Shown: piece by piece, positions 37,076-47,914 of the stretch | Position numbering within the stretch: the first letter of the stretch is position 1 | Layout: every line of letters begins with the position of its first letter | Position numbers and translations under genes: made by a program | Notes under the pieces: generated by a model | The model's input: only the letters and a program-made list of their open reading frames with translations | Database searches by the model: none | Told to the model about the DNA's origin: nothing | DNA from: Lutjanus erythropterus | Lineage: Eukaryota; Chordata; Actinopteri; Lutjaniformes; Lutjanidae | Length of the DNA: 64,000 nt | Reading direction: 5' to 3' | Assembly: GCA_020091685.1 (NCBI GenBank) | Contig: CM034604.1 | Coordinates: forward strand, 12,794,519 to 12,858,518

Positions 37076-37754
37076 CACTTTTATGTTTTACGCAAGCTAA
37101 GGGAGAGTGAGACGAGGTGTTAGCAATCTGCAGGTTCACTCTTAGTCTTTAAATCCTACATACTAGTCCTTTAAATGTGTTTTGTATCCAAGGGTGTTCA
37201 AGGCCTTGAAAACCATATTTCTTGATGAGCTTCTTATTATGAGTGTTAAGGTACAACATTAAGACAGAATAATCTGCCAACGTTAGAAATGATCTGGTTA
37301 TCTCACATAAGAGATTTTGTGTTTGTCTGGGCTTTTCTCACTGGTTTAAAGTAGTGGCGTTTGGTGGATACTTCAGTGCACCAATCAAGATTCTGTAACA
37401 TTTGGATGATAATCTGATGACAGTTGTTGGGTCGTTTGCTTAAGTTGTCAGGTCACTGTCAGTGAAACATGATCAAACCACACCCACACACTTTCTGACT
37501 GTTAAACATTTTCAAAACTTTAACTCTGAGTATGGCTTATTCAGTCATTAATATTGAATATTACCCAGAAAAGTTTAAGATTTAACACCAACTTTCCAAA
37601 AGTGACAGACAAAGTTACATAATGCAGGAAAAAAATAGCACAATTTTTGGGATAAAATTTAACCCTGTGCAGTCATTGGTGATCTTCATTTCAGGCACAG
37701 CATGTCACTTAAACATCAGGACACACCACTGCCAGGATTTACATTAAATATTTA

Positions 37755-38435
37755 GGTAACACTTTAATTGAAGGGGTGCGCATAAGACTGACATGATACC
37801 ATTATAACTATCATGAACATTAAGGAGTCTTTATGAATATTTATGACTGTTGTTATTACATGTCATTCTATCATTATGTCATTTTTAATGCCAAACTGAC
37901 ATCGTTTGTGAGGTTTTTGTTATGACAATTTGACGTAAAACATTAGCAGCCATGATGCCGTTGAAAGCATTTGACAGTGTAATTACACCTAATAACATCT
38001 TTATGGTAAGTTCAAAAGGTAACACTGTAGTTGGGGTGAGGGGAATTATTCATGACACTGTTATAAAAGTGTTTGACATTGTAATAACACCTAATGACAT
38101 TTTTGTGACAAGTCCAAAATGCATCACTGTAGACGAGATCAACACATCACACTCATAATGGTCTCATGACGGCATATATGACAGTTTAATGACATGTTAA
38201 ATCTGTTGATTAGACCTGCTATGGTATGTTAATGATGTTGTCTTGATGTATGTCAAGTTGTCCTAACAAAGACATCTGAAACAATGTTAACTTTGCATGA
38301 AAAATGACATAACAGACCAAATGACAATGACAACAATTATATGCATTCATAAGGACTCCTTCATGTAGCTGTCATGTCTTGGTAATGACAGCATCAGGTC
38401 AGTCTTATGCACACCCCTTTCAATAAAGTGTTACC
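37755..38435. mobile_element. MITE with GGTAACACTTTA terminal inverted repeats
   Basis: The left end GGTAACACTTTAATTGAAGG is matched by the reverse complement of the right end GGTAACACTTTATTGAAAGG. The similarity continues through GGGTGYGCATAAGACTGAC for about 45 bp. The 681-bp interior has degenerate repeats of 'acacctaatgacat' type and no long frame. A clean target duplication was not seen, so the superfamily is left open. Confidence 0.8.
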
Positions 38436-38989
38436 AATGTTTGTGTAAATGAATAATGGACATATATCTTTAAATCCCACAGTTACACAACAATGTAACA
38501 GCGGAACAATGTATATACATATACCATACATTGTGTGCATGTGTTTCTGTGTATGTCTTTTGAAAGTAACCCTGTTCTAACCAGAAAGGACAGAATATAA
38601 CATGAAACTAAGTGGTCTTCCTCATGTCATGAACACTGCCTACATCTGCTATTAACAACCCAGAAGCTCTGTTACTGAGCACCATCTAGTGTTGAAAGAA
38701 ATTATTTTTAATCTTTTTCATAACACCCAAGAAGAAAATTACATGTATGTGCCCTATAGAGAGAAACCTTCACAGTGTTTTTATGAGATGAGATGTAGAT
38801 GAGGCTTGTACTCCGTGTAGAATATGCCTCTAATTTATTTATTCAAATTATACATCCACCATTAAACAAAATGTGACACCTGCCCCCTTATATGATTACT
38901 GGCATGCTGGCAAGGAGATATACTTAGAAACTAAAGTGAAATGTTTAATAAAAGATTCAAAGCTTGATTTAAAAGTACAGCTTGTTGAT

Positions 38990-39440
38990 GATATAAGGAG
39001 ACTACTTCATATATGACTCATCCACCTGACTGCGTCCCAGTCCTCTCTGTTGCTCAGTGGGTTTTGTAACCCGGAGCCAGCAGAAACCTCGTGGCTGGGT
39101 GGAAGACAACAGAGGCCATCTGTTGTCTGTGTGTTTTCTTTGGTGCCCTGCCACAAAACTCTGCTGCCAGAACACCCAGGGGTACCCATGTGCACCGTGC
39201 TGCGCCTGGGGACCGGCTCACTGAAGCACCTTTATAGCCTACTGGCTCCGTTGGGGGACGCCTGTATTCTGCCAGAGCGCAGACACAATAGCAGCGGTGT
39301 TTGAAAAGGGCTTTGTGTGGCAGGATCGTTACACAACCATGCCATTAACCTTAATTGGAGCAGCTTGGTGGAACACAGAAAAACTTTCAGCGCACTGAGA
39401 CGGCACTGTTGTTCCCCAGAGTTACATAAAATCGAACCTG
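38990..39440. other. Normal-complexity island, no confirmed gene
   Basis: A GC-richer block with an 84-codon plus-strand frame (39050-39304) and an overlapping minus frame. Neither resembles a known protein. It could be a conserved noncoding element. Confidence 0.2.
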
Positions 39441-39749
39441 ATCTCAGGCTGAGTTAATTGAATTGCAGAATACTTATATTCCTGCTGAGGAGCTGAGGAG
39501 TAAGTGAGGAGTAAGTGCTATACAGTAAGATATCATCCTCTGCTTCTGTGCTCTGACAGCACACTAAGGCCGTTACATAAGCACACAAACATGACATCAT
39601 TAGGGACGAAAATACTCTTTTACTGGGTAAACATAATGATACAACTGAATTTCCCATAATGGTCGCCGTTGGTTGTAAGCCAGAAAACATACACATGCAG
39701 TTAGGCGAGACATAAGAGGACCAAGGGATAGTTTCCTCTAAAACTGCTC

Positions 39750-40030
39750 TTAAAGGACCAGTGTGTAAGATTTAGTGGCATCGAGCAGTGACCTTGCAGA
39801 TTGCAAATGCCGTGTCATGACCTCCCCTTCCCAGCATGTAGGAGAAACTACAGAGGAGAGAAAGGGCCTATCGAGAGCCAGTATTTGGTTTGTCCATTCT
39901 GGACTACTGTAGAAACATGCTGGTCTCCGTAGAAGAAGACCTGTACCTCTAATGCTTCATTATAAGGTGATGACAACCGAACAGTTCTTGTTTTCAGGTG
40001 ATTAGACACTACTTATGAATATGATATTCA
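39750..40030 (+). repeat. Left part of a dispersed teleost element (TTAAAGGACCAGTG... end)
   Basis: The segment starts TTAAAGGACCAGTGTGTAAG and contains 'cattctggactactgtagaaacatg', both familiar from a very common short repeat of fish genomes. No matching inverted right end was found downstream, so the copy is incomplete or the right end has decayed. It directly precedes the THAP-like exon. Confidence 0.55.
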
Positions 40031-40054
40031 CCTGGTGGCCATTTTCCTCTATAG

Positions 40055-40205
40055 GATAGTGCCATACTGCTGTGTTTCAGGTTGCAAGCCGTATAGATGT
40101 GGGGAATTTGACAAATCATTTTCATGTCACCAACTCCCAATTGATCAGCAAGTAAAAAGACAATGGATAGTGAAGATCTGGAAGGACAAAAGGCCATATT
40201 TCAAG
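40055..40205 (+). pseudogene. THAP-type zinc-finger exon fragment
   Basis: After acceptor CCTCTATAG (ends 40054) the frame reads IVPYCCVSGCKPYRCGEFDK..., then LPIDQQVKRQWIVKIWKDK and PYFK before donor GTAAAC at 40206. This fits the first half of a THAP domain: C-x4-C, then H-x-(F/L)-P, a conserved W, and the basic segment before P-x-x-K. The second half with the C-x2-H zinc ligands is not found in the following 600 bp. The expected start codon before VPYCC is ATA rather than ATG. THAP domains occur in P-element and Kolobok transposases as well as host genes. The placement in a repeat suggests transposon origin. Confidence 0.5.
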
Positions 40206-40779
40206 GTAAACAGCATATTTTCTAACCCATTAATTACTGTAGCTGATGTTAGCATTCAGCCACTTCCCAGCTAACATTACTGTTTGACAGAGTTACATGA
40301 TACAATAGGAGAGTCATAAATGAGACGTTAGCTGTTGTCCAAAGGTAGCTTATAAGTTATCAAATATGTTGTCTTAGCATGAAACACAGCACAATGTCCC
40401 TCCATTGTCTTTTCAGTTACCGATCAATCAGTATTCAATCATTATTCTTTTGATAACACCAAGTGTGACATCAGGAGAAAATAGCCACCTATCTTCACCT
40501 TTCTTCAACTGCAAATAATATCCAGACAAGATATGATGTCAGCATCTGTTTTATCTAATGAAATAAAGTTTTCAGTCTGTTCATCTCACTTTAAATTTTT
40601 TTTATTGCAGCAAATTGAGATTGTCAATCAACCACACTGCAAAATCAGCACCATCTAGTGGAATAACAAGCAACTGATTGCATTAGTCTAGTACCAAAAA
40701 GTTTCATTTGCAGTTGCAATAATTAATAACTTATATAATAAAAGACTGATACTTGTCTGTGTGTCACTGCCCAGCAACA

Positions 40780-42109
40780 TATTGCAATTCTATGCTGTAT
40801 TGATTTCTCCCCCCACCACTTATCCTAGGGCAAACCAGATGGCTGTAAAAACAGTTTGCCCATTCAACACGTATCTATGTATTGCATCCTCAAATGTCTG
40901 GAAAAAAAAAAGGAATCTCTTAAATTTCAGCGCTCTCTCCCATTTGACAGCTTTGAGACTCTGGTCTATCCATCTCCCACAGTAGGGAGGGAGAAAGTAT
41001 TATTAATATCTCCCATTCATCAGAGAAAATAGCCCACAGTACTTCCTTCCTAAATCCGTTATCTCATACTCATATTAATCTCCATGGAGATTGGATTGTG
41101 AAAGAAGATTACTGTGACAGCAGGATTTTCCAGGGCAGCGGGTCACTGCGTGTGTCTTGGAATCAGCGGCGCTACCATAACTTATTTGGATTTTAAAGCA
41201 AAAATTATGTTTTTCCTCAAAGTTAATCTTCCATTTAGTGTTAATGGAGCATTTTTATGCTCTATGCCGGTTCGTCTTTTTGACAGAAAACCGAGGACAA
41301 TAGATAAACACATTAAAATGCCAAAAAGGAAAAATAAACTCATGATTTGAATGGTTTTCCCCTCTAACTCAACAGCTGAGTCACCGTCCTGGTGTTACAA
41401 TAAGCTGCAAACACACATCAATTATTTATCTCAAACAGAACACAGAGTCTGAGATGTTTTCAGTGTGTTTTCTAAGTCTTGAAAAAGTTTGCGTATGTCA
41501 ACAGCTTTCACTGCGAGCTTGACAGATTGTGGAAATGCACAGCACTGAATGAATAGTGTAAACATGAGATGAATCATCCCTGTCAACAGGCAACACAAGC
41601 AAACAGGGAGGGGAGGAACACTGGCTGTCTGCAGTTCCGGTCTTGGCTCGCACCAGCCGTTAAATCTCTATCTTTGCAGCCGGTAATGACTTTTATTACT
41701 AGAATCTCCTCTACACCTGGTGAGATTCTGTCAAAAATAGAAATAGTAATATGGTTTGCCATTGAAGTGTTGTTTACACTGTGAAACTGTTACTGCCATG
41801 TTGTGTAGTCAGCAGGAGCTCTCTAATTAGTCAAAGTCCTAATTGCACAGTGTAGAGATCGAAACTGCTTTAACAAATTCAAGCCACTAATTCAAGCCTA
41901 GTCGACACGATAAAAATACATAGCTTGAATACACATTTGCCACTCATAACAGCTGTCTCAAATTAACCAGAATCAGACAGTAGAAATCACTGTTTTTATG
42001 TACAAAACATATGATAAGCTTATAAAATATCATGTATTATTATGGTTTTAATTACCCCATTGTATGTAGTAGGTAGTTACAGTTACCTCCACCTCAACCA
42101 GCCACAACA
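40780..42109. other. No gene seen; one normal-complexity island
   Basis: 41.0-41.35 kb has no repeat signature and includes a run of ATTAATATC words near 41000-41080, so it is a possible noncoding regulatory element. The remaining part is ordinary intergenic DNA. Confidence 0.25.
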
Positions 42110-42990
42110 TTGATATGCCTCCTACATTTAGGTGCCACTTTCTAATAAGTCACCCATTATAAATGTTTGTTTAAGCTCTTCATTAAAGCTAAATACATTT
42201 ACTAAGGCTTTATAGACACGTTATAAACCATTAAAGGGGCACTCCTCTGATCTGACACCTAAAGTTTTTTTTAAGCATTGGTTTCAGCTGATAACCCCTT
42301 AACATGTCATTGCACCAGTAATAATTATCCAACAATATATGTGGTAGGGGAGAAAAAAAACAACAATTTAAAGTGATAAAAACATGTTTTTCTTCTCATT
42401 TTTAAATGAATGTGTGTGTACTGTATTCCTGAATGTGTAAGTGTCACAGAAAGGTTCAATCACTGTTACAGCTGTGTCAGATGTAGACGTACCCCCTCGG
42501 GTGAAGATTTTGTGGGCTCGGGACTAACAACGTACACACCCACATTTGCATGCAGAAATTCATTTTAATCTTTAAACTGTTACAACTACACCCACTCCAT
42601 GCAGTCATTACATAAAAGCATCATATTTAACTAGCGAAAGTGCTACTGCTGGTTATGTTGGTCAAACAATTGTAACTACAATACAATAAATGCTAGGGAA
42701 GAAAAAATGAAATGAAAATGAAAAGGGACTGTATGACATTGATGATATCATCACCGGACTAGATGCATTATAAGCCACTAAAAGGGTACTTTACCAATCT
42801 TACATTAAAGTTTTTTTTTGTTAGAGCTTATAATGACTCTTTAGAAAATGGTACCCACATTTTATGCATCAGAAACAATAATCCAACAATACATGTGGTA
42901 ATATAATACTGAATAACCTTTAACACTGAATCAATTTTGCATGATGAAGACATTACTTTTTGTGGCAGTTTCATTTAAGAGCTTTTTTTA
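42110..42990. repeat. Two diverged copies of one repeat, about 550 bp apart
   Basis: 'aaccattaaaggggcact…cctaaagttttttttaag…aataattatccaacaatatatgtggta' (42225-42345) recurs as 'aagccactaaaagggtact…ttaaagtttttttttgtt…aataatccaacaatacatgtggta' (42770-42900). It is a local duplication or two insertions of one family. Confidence 0.6.
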
Positions 42991-43484
42991 TTGCAGGACT
43001 ATTCATTTAATATTTTTACACTGAGTCGTATCTACCCCTGTACTTCCAGCACTCATGCCACTAGAGGTCAGGATAGCATTCACCAGCTCAAGTTTATGAA
43101 GGCAGTACCTATCTACAGAGCAACACTATTGTCTTTTGCAACCTTTAGGTATGTGCTGCCCATCTATTTCACATTTAATGACAAGGAAAGTGGGGAACCT
43201 CACAGTAAATCATGTCTGAAATCCTTTTCAGTCCTCAATGATGTCTCATCTTTTGTCAGCTCAAAGGAATCAGATGGAGGAGGAGTCAGGGCTTGCATTT
43301 TCTCACAAAAAACACCATTACCATTGTGTGCCAAAGGCTGTTCATTCATCCTTTTTTTTTAAAAAAAAAGAAAAACGTGGAGATAGCGACCATTTGGGCT
43401 ATTACATGCAGCTGTCTGCTCCATCTGATAGATATAACCTTAATCAGGATTACTCTGCATGAACATGACAGGTGGAACAGCTCT

Positions 43485-43545
43485 AGGCACACACACACAG
43501 ACACACATGTGCACAGATGTTGGTCCACACAGACACACATGTCCT
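43485..43545. repeat. CA-rich tract with a repeated 'cagacacacatgt' word
   Basis: 'acagacacacatgtgca' and 'acagacacacatgtcc' lie about 35 bases apart around CACACA runs. It is simple sequence. Confidence 0.8.
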
Positions 43546-44126
43546 AGCGCTGCTTGAACAAATTTGTGATTTGACGTGATTTTCCTCCTCGGACAGACTC
43601 AAAGACAGGATGAGGTCACGCGGCAGAGCAGGTCAGCGAGCTCTGCACAACTGCAATGCCGTCAGACTGAGCGGAAAAAGAAAAAGACCGCAGCCCTAGT
43701 TAAGGGTTTCTCACAAGAGTGCCACCAGGAAAATTATTCGGCTGAAGAGCTTTTTCCCAGTGCCTCATGTGTGCGATCATTTAGATGAAGTGGGTCTGAC
43801 AGAGCAGTTCAAATGGAGCAAAAGCCTTTTTTTTTTCTTCCTGCTCATTTGGAATCCATTCAAGTTCTGTCGGTGATTGCAATCTCGTGATAAACTGGGA
43901 AGTGCTTTTGTTAGGGCACACTGACTGAGAGTGTACTGGTAGTGAAAAATAATTATTTTTTATACATGGATGTATGAAATGGAGCTGCAACAGATGTGGC
44001 TTGTGGATGAACAGCCATCTCTCACCTTCTAGTCAAATACCAAAGAAAATGAGTGTTTTGACTAGCTGTAAAAATGTATTTTTTACAGATTATCCCACTG
44101 AGATGTCAGTGACCATGTTCAACTTA

Positions 44127-45308
44127 CAAACCTCTATTCCAAAAAAGTTGGGACACAGTGTAAAAGCAGAAAGCAATGATTTGCAAATCATTTTCAACCA
44201 TATATATCCAACTGAATACAGTACAAAAACAACATAGTTGATGTTTAAACTGATAAAATTTAGTGTTTTCACAAATATAAGCTCATTCTGAATATGATGC
44301 ACATTTTAAAAATTGGGACGGGGCATGTCACATCATCTTTTCTTTTAACAACACTCAGTAAGCGTTTGGGAACTGAGGACACGATGTGTTTAAGTTTTGA
44401 AACTAAATTCTTTCCCATTCTTGCTTGATATACGACTTCAGTTGCTCAACAGTCCAGGGTCTCTGTTGTTGTATTGTTTGCTTCATAATGTGCAACACAT
44501 TTTTCAGCGGGAGACTGGTCTGGACTGCAGGCAGGCCAGTCCAGTACCTGAACTCCTCTGCTATGAAGTCACACTGTTGTAACACGTGCAGAATGTATCT
44601 TGGCATTGTCTTGCTGAAAGAAGCAGGAACGTCCCTAAGAAATGACACTGTCTGTACCTTTAAGCATGAACGCATTCTTCACAGCTGTGTCCATGATTTC
44701 CCAAAACGATCTGTAATGTGGACTTGTCAGACCACAGCACACTTTTCCACTTTCTGTCAGTCCATCTATGGATGAGTTTGAGTCCAGAGAAGTCAGTGGC
44801 GTTTCTGGATGGTGTCAATATATGGCTTTCGGTCTGCATGGTAGAGTCTTAACTTGCATTTGTAGATGCAGCAACAAACTGTGTTTACTGACAACAGTTT
44901 TCCAAAGTGTTCCCAAGCCCATGTGATAATATCCTTTATACAGTCATGTTGGTTTTTAGCCTTTCCCCATACATGCAACTGTGTGTTGAGAAACCTTCAT
45001 GCTTGCGAATGACTGAGCCTTTCATAGATGCCCCCTTTCACAGCCAATCATGATGCATCACCTGTTACCAATTAAACTGCTTGCCTGGGGAATGCTCCAA
45101 ACAGGTGTGTTTTGTTTTGTTTGTTTGGTTGATTTAACTTCGCACAACTTTCAGAGTCTTTTGTTGCCCCTGTCCCAACTTTACTGGAATGTGTTCGCTG
45201 GCATCAAATTCAATATCAGTGTTATCAATTTGAACATTTCATATATTTTCTTGTACTGGTTTTATTTATGCTCACACAGCATCTCAACACTTTTGGAAAT
45301 TGGGTTTG
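44127..45308 (-). mobile_element. Tc1/mariner-like element, degraded, flanked by TA
   Basis: The element has long imperfect terminal inverted repeats, starting CAAACCTCTATTCC and ending GGTTTG. TA dinucleotides lie immediately outside both ends (44125-44126 and 45309-45310), the hallmark of Tc1/mariner insertion. Length is 1182 bp. Inside are Tc1-type transposase remnants on the minus strand. The element ends about 220 bp beyond the likely trib2 poly(A) site. Confidence 0.85.
44403..44978 (-). pseudogene. Tc1-like transposase remnants
   Basis: Two disconnected frames remain. The upstream one (44978-44793) reads DIITWAWEHFGKLLSVNTV, typical of the helix-turn-helix part of Tc1 transposases. 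The downstream one (44675-44403) reads TVEQLKSYIKQEW near its end, typical of the C-terminus after the last acidic residue of the DDE catalytic domain. The central catalytic region is missing or scrambled and the frame is broken, so the copy cannot make an active enzyme. Confidence 0.8.
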
Positions 45309-45546
45309 TAGAGTGTATTTCATTACCCAATGAACATTTGTAACATATTAGCAATGTAACACACAACTTTATGAAAAATGTTTTATTATGTATTATTGAC
45401 CAGATAAATGCATCACACCTTTGTTTAAGTACCAAGGTACAGTATGACAAGGTGTAATGCTGCATGTCATGTCACCTAGTAGCTTTAAATCTATGTGCTG
45501 ATCAAGTGTATGGAAAAGAACAACAAAGTCAAACAGCAGTTCACAA

Positions 45547-45552
45547 TTTATT
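45547..45552 (-). terminator. trib2: Candidate trib2 polyadenylation signal AATAAA
   Basis: TTTATT on the plus strand reads AATAAA in the trib2 direction. About 15-30 bases further on, the minus strand reads GTTTGACTTTGTTGTTC, a T/G-rich downstream element. It is the first such pairing that leaves a 3' UTR of typical length for this gene. Confidence 0.5.
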
Positions 45553-46338
45553 TACTGAATAAATTTGGACAAAACACCAGAATCTGTTACGATACAATCA
45601 GAACATCTGAGGCAGATATCCCACCATGCACCACCCCCCTCCATGAAACAAAAAGGACTAAACATTAGCACCAAATCAGCACCAACTTAAATAAAAGATA
45701 GCTCAGTCTACAAAAAACAATAAAAGCAATTGTTTTTTTTTTATTGAAAAGCAACTCAGAAAAGTAGCAAATTGAGAATTTTCATGTTTTTAACTTTTCT
45801 TAAAAAACAAGCACCCTCCTTCCCCCCCAACCCTCCCCTTCCCCTCCCTGCTAGGCAGGCTATAGCATTCATGGGGCACATGCCAATGTCTAGATAAAAA
45901 CACAAATTCAAGTAACATTGAGATACGACAAAACATGTCCACTGGTACCCATTCCGAGCATGATCGTTTCACAGAACCTACGCAGGCAGTAGAAAACTAA
46001 CATGAGGTCCTGGAGTGAGCATGTCATTAGCAATACTATCACTGAATATCTCGTATCAAGTTTTGAAAAAGAAATGAGGGAGACCAGGTGGCATGGGGCT
46101 GTTGGGGCACCAGAATACTGGCACAGAAGTTATCGTGTAATTCTAAAACTTCAGACAGACATTTTCCTCTTCGTGCCTGTCCTGTGTCAAGATATTGCCT
46201 ACATCATACATGAAAAAGGAATCTCTGAATAAAGGAAAAACCCTGCAATGTAGTTTTAAATATATATATTTATTTATATATATTTATATAATATCTGATT
46301 CATTCCAACAGCGTATGAGCATTTTTCCTTAATAGTTT

Positions 46339-46374
46339 NNNNNNNNNNNNNNNNNNNNNNNNNNNNNNNNNNNN
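46339..46374. other. Assembly gap (36 N) inside the trib2 3' UTR
   Basis: There are 36 consecutive N bases, bordered on both sides by AT-rich, TA-repeat sequence (tatttatatatata). The gap probably reflects an unresolved AT microsatellite, so its true length is unknown. Confidence 0.99.
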
Positions 46375-46400
46375 TATTTATATATATAGCTGTTACAATT

Positions 46401-46409
46401 TAAATAAAT
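46401..46409 (-). promoter_or_regulatory. AU-rich element candidate in trib2 3' UTR
   Basis: TAAATAAAT on the plus strand reads ATTTATTTA in the transcript, two overlapping AUUUA pentamers. Such elements destabilise many short-lived signalling mRNAs. A single occurrence in AT-rich sequence is weak evidence. Confidence 0.3.
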
Positions 46410-47439
46410 GTTACGTTCTCGTTTTCTACAACTGAAGAATGAATTTAAATAAGAGGAAGCTAATTTTTAAGGTGAACTCATCCGTTCACCTGACACATCA
46501 AGTGCATGATGCCAAGTTTGGAGGCTTACCAAGAAAAAAAAGATTGAGGTTTGAAGGGAGTGATATTAAAGCAGCAGTAACAACAGAGTGGAACAGCTTA
46601 AAAACAGGAAAAAAAAAAGAATGACTGTTTACACAAATGAAAAATAAAAGCGTGGTGGTGAATTAAGTGTGGTAAAGGCTTAAAAGACAAGACAAATTAC
46701 TGAAAACAAGGCCATCACAGAGTTTAGTGACAATGTCAGAATTATCATTAACGTAAAACTGAGACAAATGAGAGATGGTGAAACAAAACAAAACAAAGAT
46801 GAGGTCAACCAGGTTGATGATGAAGAAAAAAAAAAAAAGCCTAAGCTGCTCCATTTATTAACCAATAGTCCCAGGTCATAGATAATCACCTTGTATTTGT
46901 TTAACAATAGAACTCGGGTTTGTGATTTCTGACCCTGGGTGTGTGGTTTAAATAGGTACCACCTAAAGCTATGACAAAAAAAACCCAAACAAAAACAAAA
47001 CAAAATCCATAAGAAAAGGTGTTGTCAGTTCATTTTGAATTGTTCTCCTTGGTTTCCGGTGTTCTTATGTCCCTTCATGCTTTCCATAGTGTCAAAAATG
47101 GTGAATGTGTCTACTTTTATGAGCACCACATTAAACCAAACAGATCCAAAAAGAACATTTGCTACATTGTTTGCAACTTGCATGTCTGGCGGCACCGTTC
47201 CCCGAACAAGGGGGGTGGAAGGGGCGGGTGCATCGCCAGGTGACAGGTTTAGATGCCATTTGTCATGCCAGGCTCAAGGTTTTCCATGAAATGGTGGAAA
47301 AGGAAACAAGATGGAAACACCTTTTATTATGAGTGACAAATGTTCACCTATTTAATCCCTAAACTACTGTTTTTGGCTCTGCTGTGAGCGTGGCGAGCCA
47401 ACCGTGGCGGAGTCGTCCATTTTGTGCTTGGTGTTTTGT

Positions 47440-47914
47440 TCAGCTGAAGAACTGCTCCAGCTCCTCTTCCATGTTCACCTCAGGCACCGTCTGCTCCTGC
47501 TCTCTTTCCCCTCTGCCGTGCACCATGGTGCCCCCTAGCGCCCCGGAGGAGGCGAACCAGGGGTGCTCCAGGATCTCCCGAGAAGTGAGGCGCTCTGCGG
47601 GTTCCCGGCGGAGGATGGAGCGGATCAGGCACTTGGCCTTGGGTGTGAGCGTCTCGGGTATGTTGAAGTGGCCCCTGCGGATTTTGCTGAACAGGGAGCC
47701 GGGCTCAACGTCGTGGAAAGGGTAGCGCCCCACGAGGATGGTGTAAAGCATGACGCCCAGACTCCAGACATCAGCTGCCTTCCCCGAATAGCTGCCGTTG
47801 GCGTTGAGGATCTCGGGACTGACATAGGCTGGGCATCCATGTTTGTCTGACAGAGAGTCATCATGACCATCCAGGATATAAGTGTCCTCAAGGCTCTCCA
47901 GCTTCACGAGGCTT
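47440..47914 (-). CDS. trib2: trib2 coding exon 3 (residues 188-345 and stop)
   Basis: The acceptor TTCTAG ends at 47915. The first base completes the split Arg codon (AG|A), so the reading frame is continuous with exon 2. The exon encodes KLESLED (DFG replaced by SLE), [23 protein letters not shown], the C-lobe, ILEHPWF and the COP1-binding tail, ending in LEQFFS and TGA at 47442-47440. The stretch between ILEHPWF and the COP1 motif ([18 protein letters not shown]) is the part that looks least like mammalian TRIB2. Confidence 0.95.

Larger units (their letters stand above)
45525..47439 (-). other. trib2: trib2 3' UTR (about 1.9 kb, proposed extent)
   Basis: The proposed 3' UTR runs from the TGA at 47440 to a canonical AATAAA (complement of 45547-45552), which is followed by T/G-rich sequence as expected downstream of a cleavage site. 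The region is A/T-rich with several homopolymer runs. It has an AT-dinucleotide tract at 46258-46300 next to an assembly gap. A second AATAAA (complement of 46269-46274) inside the AT tract could give a shorter isoform. The end point is inferred, not observed. Confidence 0.6.

Noticed and set aside
44425-44775. 116-codon plus-strand frame
   Set aside because: It is the antisense of the Tc1-like transposase remnant.
47384-47850. Plus-strand frames of 95-113 codons
   Set aside because: They are antisense shadows of trib2 exon 3.
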